A stretch of DNA of 64,000 nt. Source: Rhipicephalus microplus. Lineage: Eukaryota > Arthropoda > Arachnida > Ixodida > Ixodidae. Both the position numbers and the translations under genes were made by a program. The notes under the pieces are model-generated. The model made no database searches. It saw only the letters and a program-made list of their open reading frames with translations, and was not told the origin of the DNA. This document shows, piece by piece, positions 35,629 to 48,519 of this stretch (positions within the stretch are counted from its first letter, which is position 1; every line of letters begins with the position of its first letter). The stretch is taken from the NCBI RefSeq assembly GCF_043290135.1, contig NC_134710.1, forward strand, positions 254,276,092 through 254,340,091. The letters run 5' to 3'.

Positions 35629-37892
35629 TGTTACGAATCGCCCCACCACCGATCCTGTGGCGTAGTGCGCCGAGGTCACGGGCCCCCAAGAATGTTCAGT
35701 AGTGCGTTTCTCAGCTCGTGGCAGCTTCTGCGCAGAGCTGATAGACGAGCGGACAAGGCAATGGTGAGTTAAGCCAAGGTTTATGTAGAGCATAGGATAC
35801 AGGCGTTACATATTCGGCACCGGGGCCAACGCTTTAGGGACTTGACAAGCCCAGATGTCTTCTCTCTGACGCATACTTCGGTTACTTGGTGACGCGCCGT
35901 TTGGCTTTTTTATAAGCCCCGCTTGAGCTTTTACGTTACCAACGTCCAATCAGAAGCGCCGCTCACCGGGATGTCCGAATCATCCAGTCAGGAACCGCCG
36001 CTGGGTTGTACCCATAGACGATTGATGTTGCCACGCATTGCGTAAGACTCGCCAGAGTGAATGGCGCCGATTGCATCATCGGGCTGCTATTGGGCCATGG
36101 GTTGAGGGGGAGCTCGCCGCGCGTTGCGTAAAGACTAGCTCTTTGAGAATCTGCTAAGAGTTATTCAAAACAAGGTAAGGAAAACGATCATGAAGCGCGG
36201 CAGACACAGCCACTTCGGTGCGAAGCTTACCGAAAGGGCCTTCAATGACAACTGTAGCAATCGATGAGCAAGCATGCAAATTTCGGCGAGTGTAGTACTC
36301 CTCAGCTAACTCTGCTGCCTTGTTTAGTTGTACTTCGCCAAGCTTGTCTTGCAGCCAAACTTTGACATCATCCTCGATGCAGCAGTCTAATTGCTTTAAT
36401 TCAATGCATTCTACCTCCTTATTGCGATCCCCATAAACATATTCGCCCTTGAGCAGCTCAATTTAATCTGCTTTAGGACGAAACGCGAAGTCGACGTGTG
36501 ACTAATTTCCTTTTTTGCATACCGGAAGCTTCCCCGGAAAGCCTCGAGTGACAACTTGTAACGCCTCAAGACAACTTCCTTAACCTCGTCATAGATCTCA
36601 AATGCTTTTCTCGACAAGTACATGATCACGTCAGACACCTCACAGGGAAGTAGAGCTAACAGGTTCTGCGCCCAAAGAGACCGCTCCAAGGCATTTCGCT
36701 CACAGGTGTTCGAACTTGACGAGATACTTCACCATGTCCTCACCTACTACGAACTGTGGCAGTTGGTCTCGAATACTATGGCCGCTGACCTGAACCGTCG
36801 CAGAAGCTATGCTAGGCGCCTGTGAACGCTGTAGGATTGCCAATTCTATTCGTTTCATCTCAAAGGCGCTCCTGTCTTTCAGCCTCCTGACGGTGTTCTC
36901 GCCTTTCAGCCTCCTCACGGTGGGATTTGATATACGCCCAGGCCTCAACGACTGCCTCAGCCACCACTCCTGCATTCTTCATAATCTCAAGGATCGCTTG
37001 CTTTCGTTTCGCATGGCCCAAAGTAAGGCCAAGTTCCTCACAAATCTCGATGAGCTCGTTCACTTTAGGTTTTCTATTGTTCACACTAGCCTCTTGCTGT
37101 TTGCCCCTGTTAAGAATATACTAGCCGTACCTAATATAATTGGACTAGCAAGACGCACAAGCAATTTTTAACAATACTGTGTTTACGCTCTCTGCATTAA
37201 CTTTGGTTTCAAAGCACTCCGACTTGGCTTGAAACGATCAAAGCTCACTTCCATGCTTCACGCAGCCCTTTTCCAAACTACCATAACCTGTGTTATAGCA
37301 GTCTGGTGAACTGAGGGAAAAACATCAAGCACTGACCGCATTGATGTCGATGATGCCGGCCGATCCCGCAGCTGCCATCCTCTGTTACGACTCGCACCAC
37401 CGCAGACACTGCTTCGTAGTCCGCCGACTTCACGGGTCGCCAAGGTTGTTCTGTAGCCCGTTTCTCAGCTCGCGGCTGCTTCTACGCAGAGCTGATAGAC
37501 GAGCGGACAAGACGATGGGGAGTTAAGGCAAGATTTATGTAGAGCATAGAATACAGGCGTTACATATTCGGCACTGAGGCCGACAGCTTAGGGACTCGAC
37601 GAGCCGAGATGCCGTCTCTCTGACGCATACGTCGGCTGCTTGGCGACGCGCCGCTTGGCTTTTTTTTACAGGCCCGGGGTGAGCCCTTACGTCCCCAACG
37701 TCTAATCAGAAGCGCCGCTCACCATGATGTCAGATTCCTCCAGTCAGGAACAGCCACTGGGTAGCACCTATAAACGAGTGATGTTGCCACGTATTGCGTA
37801 TGACTCGCCAGAGTGAATGACGATGATTGCATCATCTGGCTGCTTTCGGGCCCGTGGGTTGAGGGGGAGCTCGCCGTGCGTTGCGTAAAACA
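35629..37892 (-). mobile_element. Gypsy-like LTR remnant, copy B
   Basis: LTRs at 35629-36133 and 37383-37892 (both TGTTACGA) flank a gag relic shorter than copy A's. The internal deletion joins 'gatgagcaagca' directly to 'tgcaaatttcggcgag' near 36,270. Confidence 0.85.
36280..37084 (-). pseudogene. gag relic, copy B
   Basis: Minus strand from 37,084: KVNELIEICEELGLTLGHAK, EAERREHRQEAERQ, KRIELAILQRSQ, SLWAQNLLALLPCEVSDVI, YDEVKEVVLRRYKLSLEAF. Frameshifts separate the pieces. The zinc-knuckle and protease remnants seen in copy A are removed by the deletion at about 36,270. Confidence 0.75.
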
Positions 37893-40800
37893 GACTGGCG
37901 CTGCCGGGCTAGATGACGTCGTTGAGCTGATGGCCTTCGCACAGATTGCCTTTGCAGAGGCAATTACGTTCGGTCTGGACTCTCAGGCGTAACACTAGAC
38001 AGGGCATGCAAAGATGGACACAAAACAGCACTCAAGACACCGCAAACACCATTCTGAAAAAATCTTTATAACGCTGCATAAATAAGGTGAAGTGATGCAT
38101 TTTGTGGCCAGATTCCTCGCTCGGGTTTAAATTAGACAAGTGGCGGCTTGCCACAACTATTGCGCGGTGGCGTGATCTCTCTCAGAACTTCGGCGGCGAG
38201 GCGCAGGTCTAGTTCAAACGCCACTTTGCTTCTTCCATTACTCCCCTCAACTAAAACTGTGACAGAACCACCGCTTGGACATGAACAAGCAACAACATGA
38301 AAAGGACTGTAAGTCCCGTCTATCTTAGCTTCTGTTAAAACTTCATTCTCCTTTTTTAAAAACCTCTCCCAGCTCCGAACCTATACATACATCACGCTGC
38401 TATATGCATAGCCGTCCTATGAAGCTGGAAAGATATTATTAAACACAATTTTTCAAAAGAAAAAAAACGAATATAATTGCTTCATACGAAGTCTGCTCTG
38501 CCCATTGATATTATTGGTCTTTCCTACTGCACATAAGACAACAGAGCCACCCTTATTTGACTAGGTTGCGCTGTCTTGAAGGCAGAATAATAGTGCAATG
38601 AGCTAGGAGAAAGTCATTCAATATTGTCAGAGTGAGAATGAACTATAGACGTAGGATGAGTGCAGCCATTATGAAGTTGTTCGTAGCCGGGAACATGCGG
38701 CCTAAATTGGATCATTTCCAAATTACCCTCTTCAACATCGTTGTACACTTCATCGTAGGCTAGACTATATATATGCAGATGTTAACGCGGGCAACGTTCG
38801 TGCGATTTTTCTATACTGAGCCGTCATCGCATGTTTGCCCGGGGCTTATTATGCATCTACAGTAGTTCCCACTGATAACTCTCAAACGAACCCCGTCTCA
38901 AGTGAACCCTGTTTTAAGGGCCTCACTATATTTGCCACAACGCCGAGATTTGTAAAATAATATAGTGCTTCCCGTGAAGTGTGGTCTCGGCCAATCATCA
39001 TATAATGCAGAGATAGCATAGATGTATAGATCCCGAACATGGCACGCAAGAGGACCCTGGCTCAAATCTTAAAGCCACGCTATACTATATCAGATAAAAA
39101 AAACGCATTTTCACAAAACTACATGAGCAGGTCTGTGGTGTATGGCCTGATCACGCAGACAATACAAAACTGCGGACGAATTTCCTCACATGAACAAGAC
39201 TAGCCAACCTAGTGCAGTACTACATGACTTCACCACTGCGGTCAATGAGGCTGTACATTATACCGCGTCAGCATCTACTAGCCTGCCGATCGGCATCTTT
39301 TACCAGTACACGAAGAGACCAGCAGATACTTCAGGAAGATCAGTCTAACGCAACTTTCGTCTGATTGGCTCTTCCCACACGTCGGCCTCGCCTCTGTCAC
39401 TATTGACTTGGAGGAAACTTCTCTACTGATTGTATTTGCCGTTTCGACGTGTACCGACTTATTTGTATAGGGGCTCTGTGCTGGTGAAAGGAGCCTCAGA
39501 TGAAAACGTGTGCTTCCAGCGAAGTTGGTGCGCATGCACCACTCTTGAGAAACTTAAAACTTCACGCTGTTAGAAGTGCCTGGCTGGTGGAACTGTGTGC
39601 CCATTCAAAGCTGTGAATTCACGGCAAAAATTCTATGCCTTGGAGTTGGTACCTCCAATGATTCCGTAGAAATTGCGCAGTGTTACGTATTGGTGAACGC
39701 GGTGCACGCAACAAAAAGGCTTAGTGATGAATTATTTTACTTGCTGATGCATTTTAGGTTCTGCCACCTAATTCGCAATGACTATTTTTGTACTGAAAGG
39801 AAATAAATCAAAGCTACATATTTTATCACGTCTCTTCCGTTAAAGGAGCATTGACATTAACTTTACAAATTTCGTGTTTTTTTTTTTTGCTTTAAAGGGA
39901 CACTCAAGTCAAATAACAATTTACGTCAGAGTGAAAGCTCAATGCATTACAACTTCTGAAACGGCAATATTATTAACAACACTGTCATATTTACCGAGAA
40001 ATAAAGGTAAATGCACTAGAACAAATGTGCCGAACTAGGACTTTCTCAATATGTTCCCGATGATATCAGACGGACCACCTTCAGTTATTCACTTGTAATC
40101 AATATAGCTGCACTAAATACAGAACCTTCCATGCATCAAGAGACGCAATAAAATGCTGGTTGTTCGTTTCTGTTTGATTCATGGAAAAACGAACCACTGG
40201 ACATTACTATGGTGAATCGCGCGAATGAATCCAAAATTCAATTTTCACGTAGTTACACTGGACAAGTGGTCCGATCTGGCGGGTCGCAGTTGAACCAAAA
40301 ACGTCTCCAATCTCGGAGTAAATGGCCGGAAATTGAATATTGGCCTCTGTTGCTGCGGTCGCTTCTGCTGCTTTCGGTCTGCTGTTACTAGCGCAGTAAA
40401 GCCATGCAACGTTGTGTACGGCAACAGTGACGTGAGTCGGTCCAGTCGGTCCTCTTCTTGAGGCGGGGAATTTGAAGCGCGTAAACCCGCTGCGTATACC
40501 ACTAGACCGTCATTTTCTTTCAAAATAGGCCCTTCTTTGGCACAAAAGTAACACTTCGAGGTTACTAGAGCGCTATTTCAACAATAAACGACGACCTAAT
40601 AGTTGCCATTAGTGGCCCTTTAACGAGTTACCGACCACCTAGGAACTATTCGCTAGCGATAATTCAACAGACGTGTGAATAAATATTCTTATAGCGTTTA
40701 CGGGGCGTGATTTCGCGAGGTCACGTCTCATATGCTCACATGGCCATATAACACGGTAACAAGAGTTTCAGCTCGCATTTTGTCTCCTATAGACCATCTC

Positions 40801-41260
40801 ACTGTTTACAAACAGAGCCCCTTGATGTTGTCCTGTTTCTTCCACCGATGTGCTAAAATATCATAGGTGGGCAAAAAGAGCTTTAGAAAATAACGCGCTG
40901 ATTTTCTACACTTTCTCTTATTTGGCGAATTATATTCAAATGAATGTTTTTTTGAGCTACATAAAAATGAGAGGTTCTTCCCATGAACTTTACGCACGTT
41001 CGTTTATCTAAAATTAAAGGGAGATATTTTTTTACATTCCCAAGGAACTTCAAAACGCGCTTTCAGTTTCGACGTTATGGGTCGATAAATGAAGTGACCG
41101 GAAGTTTTCTATGGTACAACGCTTGTGACCTTGAAACCTTCTAGAGGGGAGCACGTGTTGTCCAGGGTTCGTCACCGTCGTCGCGGCTGTCATCAGGGTC
41201 TACATTTGACAAAGAAAGCTCTGAGGAATTGGACTGGAATTCGCAACGTCACGAATTATT
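37893..41260. other. Unit sequence without recognised genes, block B
   Basis: Co-linear with 6,184-9,550. The 77-codon frame at 39,576-39,806 is open only in this copy and has no recognisable motif. Confidence 0.55.
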
Positions 41261-41274
41261 TTCGCTTGTATCAA

Positions 41275-41516
41275 TTGATTGATAGATATGTGGGGTTTAA
41301 CGTCCCAAAACCACCATATGATTATGAGAGACGCCGAAGTGGAGGGCTCCGGAAATTTTGACCACCTGGGGTTCTTTAACGTGCACCCAAATCTGAGCAC
41401 ACGGGCCTACAACATTTCCGCCTCCATCGGAAATGCAGCCGCCGCAGCCGGGATTTGAACCCGCGCCCTGCGGGTCAGCAGCCGAGTACCTTAGCCGCTA
41501 GACCACCACGGCGGGG
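41275..41516 (-). mobile_element. Young SINE specific to block B, with target duplication
   Basis: Full-length SINE in reverse orientation, from 'ttgattgatagatatgtggg' to the tRNA-like head 'gaccaccacggcgggg'. It is flanked by ttcgcttgtatcaat (41261-41275) and ttcgcttttatcaat (41517-41531), a 15-bp target-site duplication with one mismatch. Block A has the empty site at about 9,546-9,560. Confidence 0.93.
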
Positions 41517-41524
41517 TTCGCTTT

Positions 41525-41989
41525 TATCAATACCAAAGCATCTATTCTGAAATTGAAGCTGCTCCGAGTAGCTATGAGAAGGCACTGGAAGTGCCCACAT
41601 AGGCCGTGCTGGCTAGTAGGAAGATGAAGCCACATTGTGGACAGGAGAGCACTTCTATAATGTTCACAAGAATGAGCACTTGAGGGGCTAATAATTAGTA
41701 CTATTTATTCAATGCAAATAGTCGATTGCCCCGCCGCTGTGGTGTAGTGGCTAAGGTACTCGGCTGCTGGCCCGCAGGTCACGGGATCGAATCCCGGCTG
41801 CAGCGGCTGCATTTCTGATGGAGGCGGAAATGTTTTAGGCCCGTGTGCTCAGATCTGGGTGCACGTTAAAGAACCCCAGGTGGTCGAAATTTCCGGATAC
41901 CTCCACTGCGGCGTCTCTCATAATCATATGGTGGTTTTGGAACGTTAAACCCCACATATCAATCAAATCAGCAAATAGTCAATTATCTT
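41525..41989. repeat. 465-bp direct repeat S, left of the LINE
   Basis: Runs from 'tatcaataccaaagcatcta' to 'gtcaattatctt' and includes a SINE (41,728-41,969). It is the counterpart of 9,554-10,018 in block A and of S' at 44,781-45,246. Confidence 0.9.
41728..41969 (+). mobile_element. SINE in repeat S, block B
   Basis: Same insertion as 9,757-9,999: both share the variants 'cgctgtggtgtag' and 'ccggatacctccact'. Confidence 0.92.
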
Positions 41990-44780
41990 GTGCTTGGCGC
42001 CTTTTCCGGCACCTATTGGATCCGGAAGATACTCGTGCCGCTCAAGGCCATAAAACTCGGAGACTTGTGAACGATCATAAAGGCGATGACCTGCTCGGTG
42101 CAATACGTGACCGTTACTTTAAGTCGGCAGAGAGCGTCCAACACCCAGATTATGACGGCGTTGCTAATGAGCAACTAGACGCCGAATTTAGCGAAGCGGA
42201 AATTCGGGCAGTCCTTTTTGAACTAAACACCCGATCGGCGCCTGGCCTGGACCGTGTTTCGAACAAGGCTCTCCGCAACTTAGATGACGAGTCAATCTCC
42301 CGATTTGTGACTTATATCAACGAGTGCTGGCAACGCGGTTCCCTTCCTGAAGCGTGGAAAAGAGCTCGAGTTATCATGATTCCTAAACCGGGCAAGCAGG
42401 TTGCGCTTGATAATCTAAGGCCAATTTCGCTCACGTCTTGTGTAGGAAAAGTTCTGGAGCACGCAGTCCTCAAACGCGTGACTGACTTTCTCGAAGTCCG
42501 CGATGTATTTCCGCACACCATGCTAGGATTCCGCCGCAATCTCTCCGCACAAGACGCGTTGCTTCAGCTGAAGCACCACATTGTTGATGACATTACCAGC
42601 TCAACCAAGGCGATCCTTGGCCTAGATATTAAAAAGGCCTTCGACAGCGTTAAACATGAAGCAATTTTAAACAGAGTTCAAACATTAGGACTAGGACAAA
42701 AAACATATAATTACATACGTGACTTCCTTGCCGGCAGACGCGTACGCGTCGTCGTTGGAGATGTGGAACTGCAAGAGTTTGAGATGGGCTCGAGGAAACG
42801 CCACAAGACTCCGTAATTTCGCCATTACTCTTTAATTTAGTTCTATTGGGGCTGCCCGAGAAATTATTAGGCATACAAGGATTGTATCACAGTATCTACG
42901 CGGATGACATCACCCTCTGGGTTCCCGGCGGAGGTTGTGATAGTCACGTCGAGCGTACGCTCCAGGCAGGTGTAGACGAAGTTCAGGAGTACTTGCGAGG
43001 AACGGGCCTCGAATGCTCGGCAACCAAGTCGGAACTTCTAATCTACAAACCTGCAAGTAGAGGTCGCAAAACCTCGCGCGACGAGGAAAGGGAGTGCTAC
43101 AAAATAAGAGTTCTATTGGCAGATGGCACTCCCATTCCACACGTAGACAAAATTAGAATTCTGGGGTTACACCTGCAGGCAAACGGCCATAATGGTGAGA
43201 CGGTGCGAAGACTACGTCGTTCGGTAGACGACACGATCCGACTCCTACGTCGTATCACGAACAGACGTACTGGTATGCGCGAACACTGCGCGATCCGTCT
43301 AGTGCAGGCGTACGCAATAAGCCGTATAACATACGTTGCCCCCTACCTCAAATTGCTAGGCTCAGAAAAAAACAAGATCGAATGTATAATACGAAAGGCT
43401 TTCAAGAGAGCAATTGGAGTTCCACTGAATGCGAGCACTGAAAAGTTACTAGAACTTGGACTGCACAACTCACTCGACGTGTTAATTGAGGCCCATGTCG
43501 TTTCGCAAAACGAACGCTTGTCGGGGTCTAAGACGGGTCGACACATCCTCGAGTCACTTGGCATCCGGTACCACACTCAGCAGGGAGAAAAAGCGGATGT
43601 TCCTGCCTCGGTTCGCGACCGCCTAATTGTTCCGCCGCTTCCTAAGAATATGCACCCGACGCACCACGTCGGGCGCCGCAACCAGCGAGCTAGTGACCTT
43701 CAAAAGAAGTACGGCACTAGCGACGAAGTAGTGTACGTAGATGCCGCGAGATATGGGGACGGGAGACACGCACACGCCGCTGCGGTCGTTGACCGTGCGG
43801 GCAAATGCCTCGCGAGCGCCACGGTGACCACGGGACATACGGAGGCGGCCGAAGAAGCTGCGATAGCCCTAGCAATCGCCACGGTGCCGAACGCTACGAT
43901 CGTAATCAACGACTCGCAGGCAGCAGTCCGCGGCTTCGCGCGCGGCCGCGTCTCGCGGGAAGCGGCCCGCATCCTTAAGATGTGCGGTGATGGTGACTCA
44001 GCGTCGCGATCGCCACAACAAAATTTAACAGTCTTCCTCCTTTGGACCCCGGCACACACCGATGTCCCGCTTCCGGGCAACGAGGCGGCCCACGCCGCGG
44101 CTCGAGGTCTCACTCGCCGAGCCGCGGCACATTCCGCGGCCGCCGCCTCCGCTCCCGAGAACGGGGCTTCTGATCTGCCGGATCGAGACACTTTGACAGA
44201 CACGCAGCGACAACACAAACCACAATAGTCGTGGGGTGATCGTCTCATCACGTTCCGAGATATTACGCAACACTACAGACTGGAAAGGCGAAAGTTCCCG
44301 CCACCGCATGACAAATTAAACAGACACGATGCCGTAAGCTATCGCTTACTACAAACCCACTCTTACCCTAGCCCGGTCGTCTTACGCCACTGCTACCCGC
44401 ACTTACACATTACCGATCTATGTAAAGCATGCGGGCACAGAGCAACGCTGCGCCACATGCTCTGGGAATGCGCCGATAACAATGGTCGAGAAACGGCCGC
44501 CGTTCGCGATGCGCCTATGGCGGCTGCCAATACCAGGCAACAGGAAGCCTCGAGCTCACTCGTTCCCGCCGCCGTCCCGTCTGCGGGAGCCGCGGGGGAC
44601 CTTCTTCGTCGGCGACGCCGCCGCTGGGAGGCGGCGCTCAGAAGCTCGGAGCTCAACGACCAGCTCTGGGCTGTCCGGCAGGCCGAAGAAGCCGCCCGAG
44701 TTCAGGGACTCAGCGCCGCCATCTGAGGCCACCAAGACCAAGCTGCCGGCCAAGTTCTAATAAAGTTTCCTCTCTCTCTC
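41990..44780 (+). mobile_element. 5'-truncated RNase H-type LINE ORF2
   Basis: Non-LTR reverse transcriptase in two frames with one indel near 42,795. First frame: FSEAEIRAVLFELNTRSAPG, PEAWKRARVIMIPKPGK, LRPISLTSCVGKVLEH, ILGLDIKKAFDSVKHE (first catalytic Asp). Second frame: TPQDSVISPLLFNLVL, IYADDITLW (YADD at 42,897-42,908). An RNase H domain follows at about 43,725-44,125 (VYVDAARYGDG, GHTEAAEEAAIALA, INDSQAAVRG, TPAHTDVPLPGNEAAHAAAR); the last motif has His where Asp is usual. A TAG at 44,226 precedes a CxxC-x7-H-x4-C knuckle (CKACGHRATLRHMLWEC) and a frame running to TGA at 44,724. AATAAA is at 44,759, then a CT-rich tail. RNase H points to the I/R1/LOA group; the exact clade is not determined. 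It is absent from block A and relatively intact, so it is a fairly recent arrival. Confidence 0.88.
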
Positions 44781-45246
44781 TATCAATACCACAGCATCTA
44801 TTCTGAAATTGAAGCTGCTCCGAGTAGCTATGAGAAAGCACTGGAAGTGCCCACATATGCCGTGCTGGCTGGTAAGAAGATGAAGCTACATTGTGGACAG
44901 GAGAGCACTTCTATATTGTTCACAAGAATGAGCACTTGAGGGGCTAATAATTAGTACTATTTATTCAATGCAAATAGTCGATTGCCCCACCGCGGTGGTG
45001 TAGTGGCTAAGGTACTCGGCTGCTGGCCCGTAGGTCGCGGGATCAAATCCCGGCGGCGGTGGCTGCATTTCCGATGAAGGCGGAAATGGTGTAGGCCCGT
45101 GTGCTCAGATCTGGCTGCACGTTAAAAGAACCCCAGGTGGTCGAAATTTCCGGAGCCCTCCACTACGGCGTCTCTCATAATCAAATGGTGGTTTTGGGAT
45201 GTTAAACCCCACATATCAATCAAATCAGCAAATAGTCGATTATCTT
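44781..45246. repeat. 465-bp direct repeat S', right of the LINE
   Basis: Starts 'tatcaataccacagcatcta' immediately after the LINE tail and ends 'gtcgattatctt'. It differs from S and from block A at sites where those two agree (accacagc, gagaaagcac, ccggagccctccac). Confidence 0.9.
44984..45226 (+). mobile_element. SINE in repeat S', block B
   Basis: Full length and closer to the SINE consensus ('accgcggtggtgtagtgg', 'ccggagccctccactacgg') than the copies at 9,757 and 41,728. Confidence 0.92.
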
Positions 45247-45363
45247 ACTGGTGAAATGCGTCCGAGGTGCCCAGAATTCAGTTCGCGTCTACTGAACGCC
45301 GAGCTCACCTGAATACTTTAACCTCCCACCTACCAACAAACGTGCTTTCGCATGCAAGAGGAC

Positions 45364-45811
<448 letters not shown>

Positions 45812-46418
45812 CACAGGCACGTTTAAACTCAATATTTTATACAGCACCGCCAGTCCAGCAGCCGGGAATTTCTTATCGGCACGGGAGAAAGAGGGGCGGA
45901 GTGTACACAAGTGATTACGCCTATGTGTTCGTTCCCTTCTCTTCTTATCCCAGCATGTGTACGTATTCATGCATGGACTTAAGATATTATATAATTATTC
46001 TTATTTGATTCCCGCTCATAAGTACTGTTAAACGTCGATCTAACTGAAACTGATATGAAGTTCCTAATCTAATGAAGCAAATTTTATTCCTCAATAGGTA
46101 CCTATACGTCTCAGTGTTGTCATAAACCAAATTAACTCATCTTACCTGACACAAAACTGATCTAAGGAAGTTTTTTTTTCATAATGAGATCAGTAAGACA
46201 GCGGTAACCTTTTATTTTTTTGACAGACAGATATTTCTTTCAGAGTGCGCTCTAATGCCGTTAGGTGAAAACATTTAGCCACTCTAGGTAAGACCCTTCG
46301 ACAAAGCTACACGCCGCACTCATGTGCACGCAACGGACTTGCCAGTCGTTAGTGCTCTTACCTGTCATATGACGATTGGGGCGGCGGTGGTTTATTGTTC
46401 TTATATATGCTCCCACAG

Positions 46419-46626
46419 GAAAACCGCGGTGATTCCACTTGTTATTTTATGGTTTATGCTTAAAAAATGGCATGGATCTTCTCCTCGCCACTGGTTTCCT
46501 CGGCCTCTTAACACGATCAGCGCATTTGTTGTTCCCGCTGTTGCATATCGGCACCTTGTCAAAGCTTCACGTGACCGTCTAGCTTGCCTGGATTGCGCGG
46601 TCATGCGATGCTTCACGTACGCGCAG
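46419..46626 (+). pseudogene. Block B counterpart of the possible internal exon (disrupted)
   Basis: The same acceptor (tgctcccacag) and donor (gcag|gtgagg) as 10,943-11,149, but 208 bp long. An A-to-T change makes TAA after the YFMVYA codons and one inserted base shifts the frame. Five further substitutions between the copies alter codons or the peptide. If it was an exon, this copy is dead. Confidence 0.45.
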
Positions 46627-47479
46627 GTGAGGGCTAGTTGGCAATAAAACGTTGCGGCATCTTTTGGGTGTCACTACATTACGGTTCTAAATTTCTAAAG
46701 ACCGAAAATCTCCTTTCCTGAATTCATGAACTTCCCAATTTAACGAAGAAGTTCTAGGGGGAAATGAAGCACCACTAAGTTAAAAATCGACTTGCAACTC
46801 CATTTATATCGCAGTGACATTTATTTTATGGCGCAATCATTACGTGCTTTTCAAAGGTGTATCTGTAAAAATACTCGCTCCTCTATGTGACACGCAATCA
46901 CGTAGTTCCTGTAGGCATCTGGGAACGCACTTACAGAAATAACCTACTATAAAAATTTTTGTAAGAGCATATTTCGACCAGTCGCGATGCGCTACATATA
47001 ACTAGGAAAACCGGTTGACAAATGGGAAAAATACCCTTTCAAAAGAGAAGTTTCGTGCATTCAGCCCCATTCACGCAACATGTAAGCTCACGCTACAGCA
47101 CTGGTTCGGCCGAATGATGTATGGGACAATGTTGGAGATCATTCTTTTCAGGGTACTACGCCCACTTTTGCTTCGTATGTGGTATAGAGTTCGAAGGACC
47201 TCCCCGCCCAAATGCGCCTTTTATAAGACATTTAACGCCGCTGTAAAAGGCGTCGTAGGAGATGGCTCGACATCACAGTTGGTAGTGTAGTCCCTATTTG
47301 GCGTTGTAGTATAAACGATTGCCTACATTCTGAATTCGCTGGCTTCATCCCTGATTTTGATTCATTTGGATTAAGTACGCATGTGAAATCTAGTGTATTT
47401 ACCGACTCTAATACACGTGATATCGATGAATGTACTAATGAAGTTTTCACTTGCACGATTTTTCTATGTGCGTTCTCAG

Positions 47480-47815
47480 GCTGTCTGCGTGGTGTCCATG
47501 ATGGTTATACTGTGGCAGACCCGCGGGCTGCACCCGGATACGCCTACGCCAAGTGGCTACATCCTCCTCTCGTTCCGGATCTTTATAATCCTTACTTTGG
47601 TGCTGGCCTCGTTGAAGTTGTTCTTCAACTTGCGTGAGTTCTACTCGCAGCTGCAAAGTGAGGATTACATCCCACCGAAGGAGGCTCCTGAGCTTTCCAA
47701 GAAGGACGGCGGCCGAGGAGACGAGCAAGACGAGTTCACCGACTTCTGCCTCCGTGAGGGCTTCCCTCTGCCTGAGCAGCACAAGCCAGAAGATGTGTCC
47801 GTCCAGTTGGGTTAG
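47480..47815 (+). CDS. 3'-terminal exon of a membrane protein gene, block B
   Basis: Acceptor 'tgcgttctcag', then 111 codons and TAG, giving exactly the same peptide as 12,003-12,338: hydrophobic start, TPTPSG linker, one strong transmembrane helix and an acidic/proline tail. Silent changes at three codons (CCG/CCA, GGA/GGC, GCG/GCC) are the only differences. AATAAA follows at 47,952. Whether a complete transcript is made from this copy depends on upstream exons I could not establish. Confidence 0.7.
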   Translation, partial: AVCVVSMMVILWQTRGLHPDTPTPSGYILLSFRIFIILTLVLASLKLFFNLREFYSQLQSEDYIPPKEAPELSKKDGGRGDEQDEFTDFCLREGFPLPEQHKPEDVSVQLG

Positions 47816-47951
47816 ACTTCAAATCTTCCACCACACAAACTGTGTCTGCCACTCGGCTCGCGTCTAGTCACAGTTTGTCAAAGTCACGCAGCTTGTCATT
47901 TAAAACTTCAGGAGGAGGCACCGCCGTGGTTATGTGTTGTGGGCAGACAGC

Positions 47952-47957
47952 AATAAA
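47952..47957 (+). promoter_or_regulatory. Poly(A) signal AATAAA, block B gene
   Basis: Same position relative to the stop codon as the block A signal. Confidence 0.6.
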
Positions 47958-48459
47958 ACCTCTGAAATAATCCGGCTGTTACTTCTCGTACACACGCCAT
48001 TCTTATAGGAATCTGCATAACAATCGCTGCTATCTCGATTGAAGTATAAAACGGATATTTGTTTTATAAATGACTACACTACATATCAGCAGCTTCTATT
48101 TCAGCTTCTTTCATGAATCATGAGGCCAGTTTACCAACATTTGCAATAAGAACAGCACAGACAGGAACATCTGACTAGTTGCCTTGACAGTGGGATTGAA
48201 GACGCAAGGGCTTGCAGGATGTCTCTTTCGGGTGTTCTCCTATTACAAACATGCTACAAAATTGTTCTTTTGGCTATTCACACGTTCACCTGCTATATGA
48301 ATAGGGTAAATAAGCTTCATTTCTCTAAAAAGTACCTATTGTTTGCTAAGGGTTAAACTTCGACTGCATTACGCGCATTACGCCCGATATCGTAACTAAT
48401 TCTCGTCTGTTTTTACAGGGAAATGGCCCTTCCAATATTAAAATGCTGAGTATAATATG

Positions 48460-48518
<59 letters not shown>
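48460..48518. repeat. (AT)n microsatellite, block B
   Basis: Counterpart of 12,985-13,069, shorter by about 26 bp. Confidence 0.95.

Positions 48519-48519
<1 letters not shown>

Noticed and set aside
43700..44309. Minus-strand frames of 94 and 183 codons opposite the LINE RNase H
   Set aside because: Antisense shadows of a clearly coding, GC-rich plus-strand domain.
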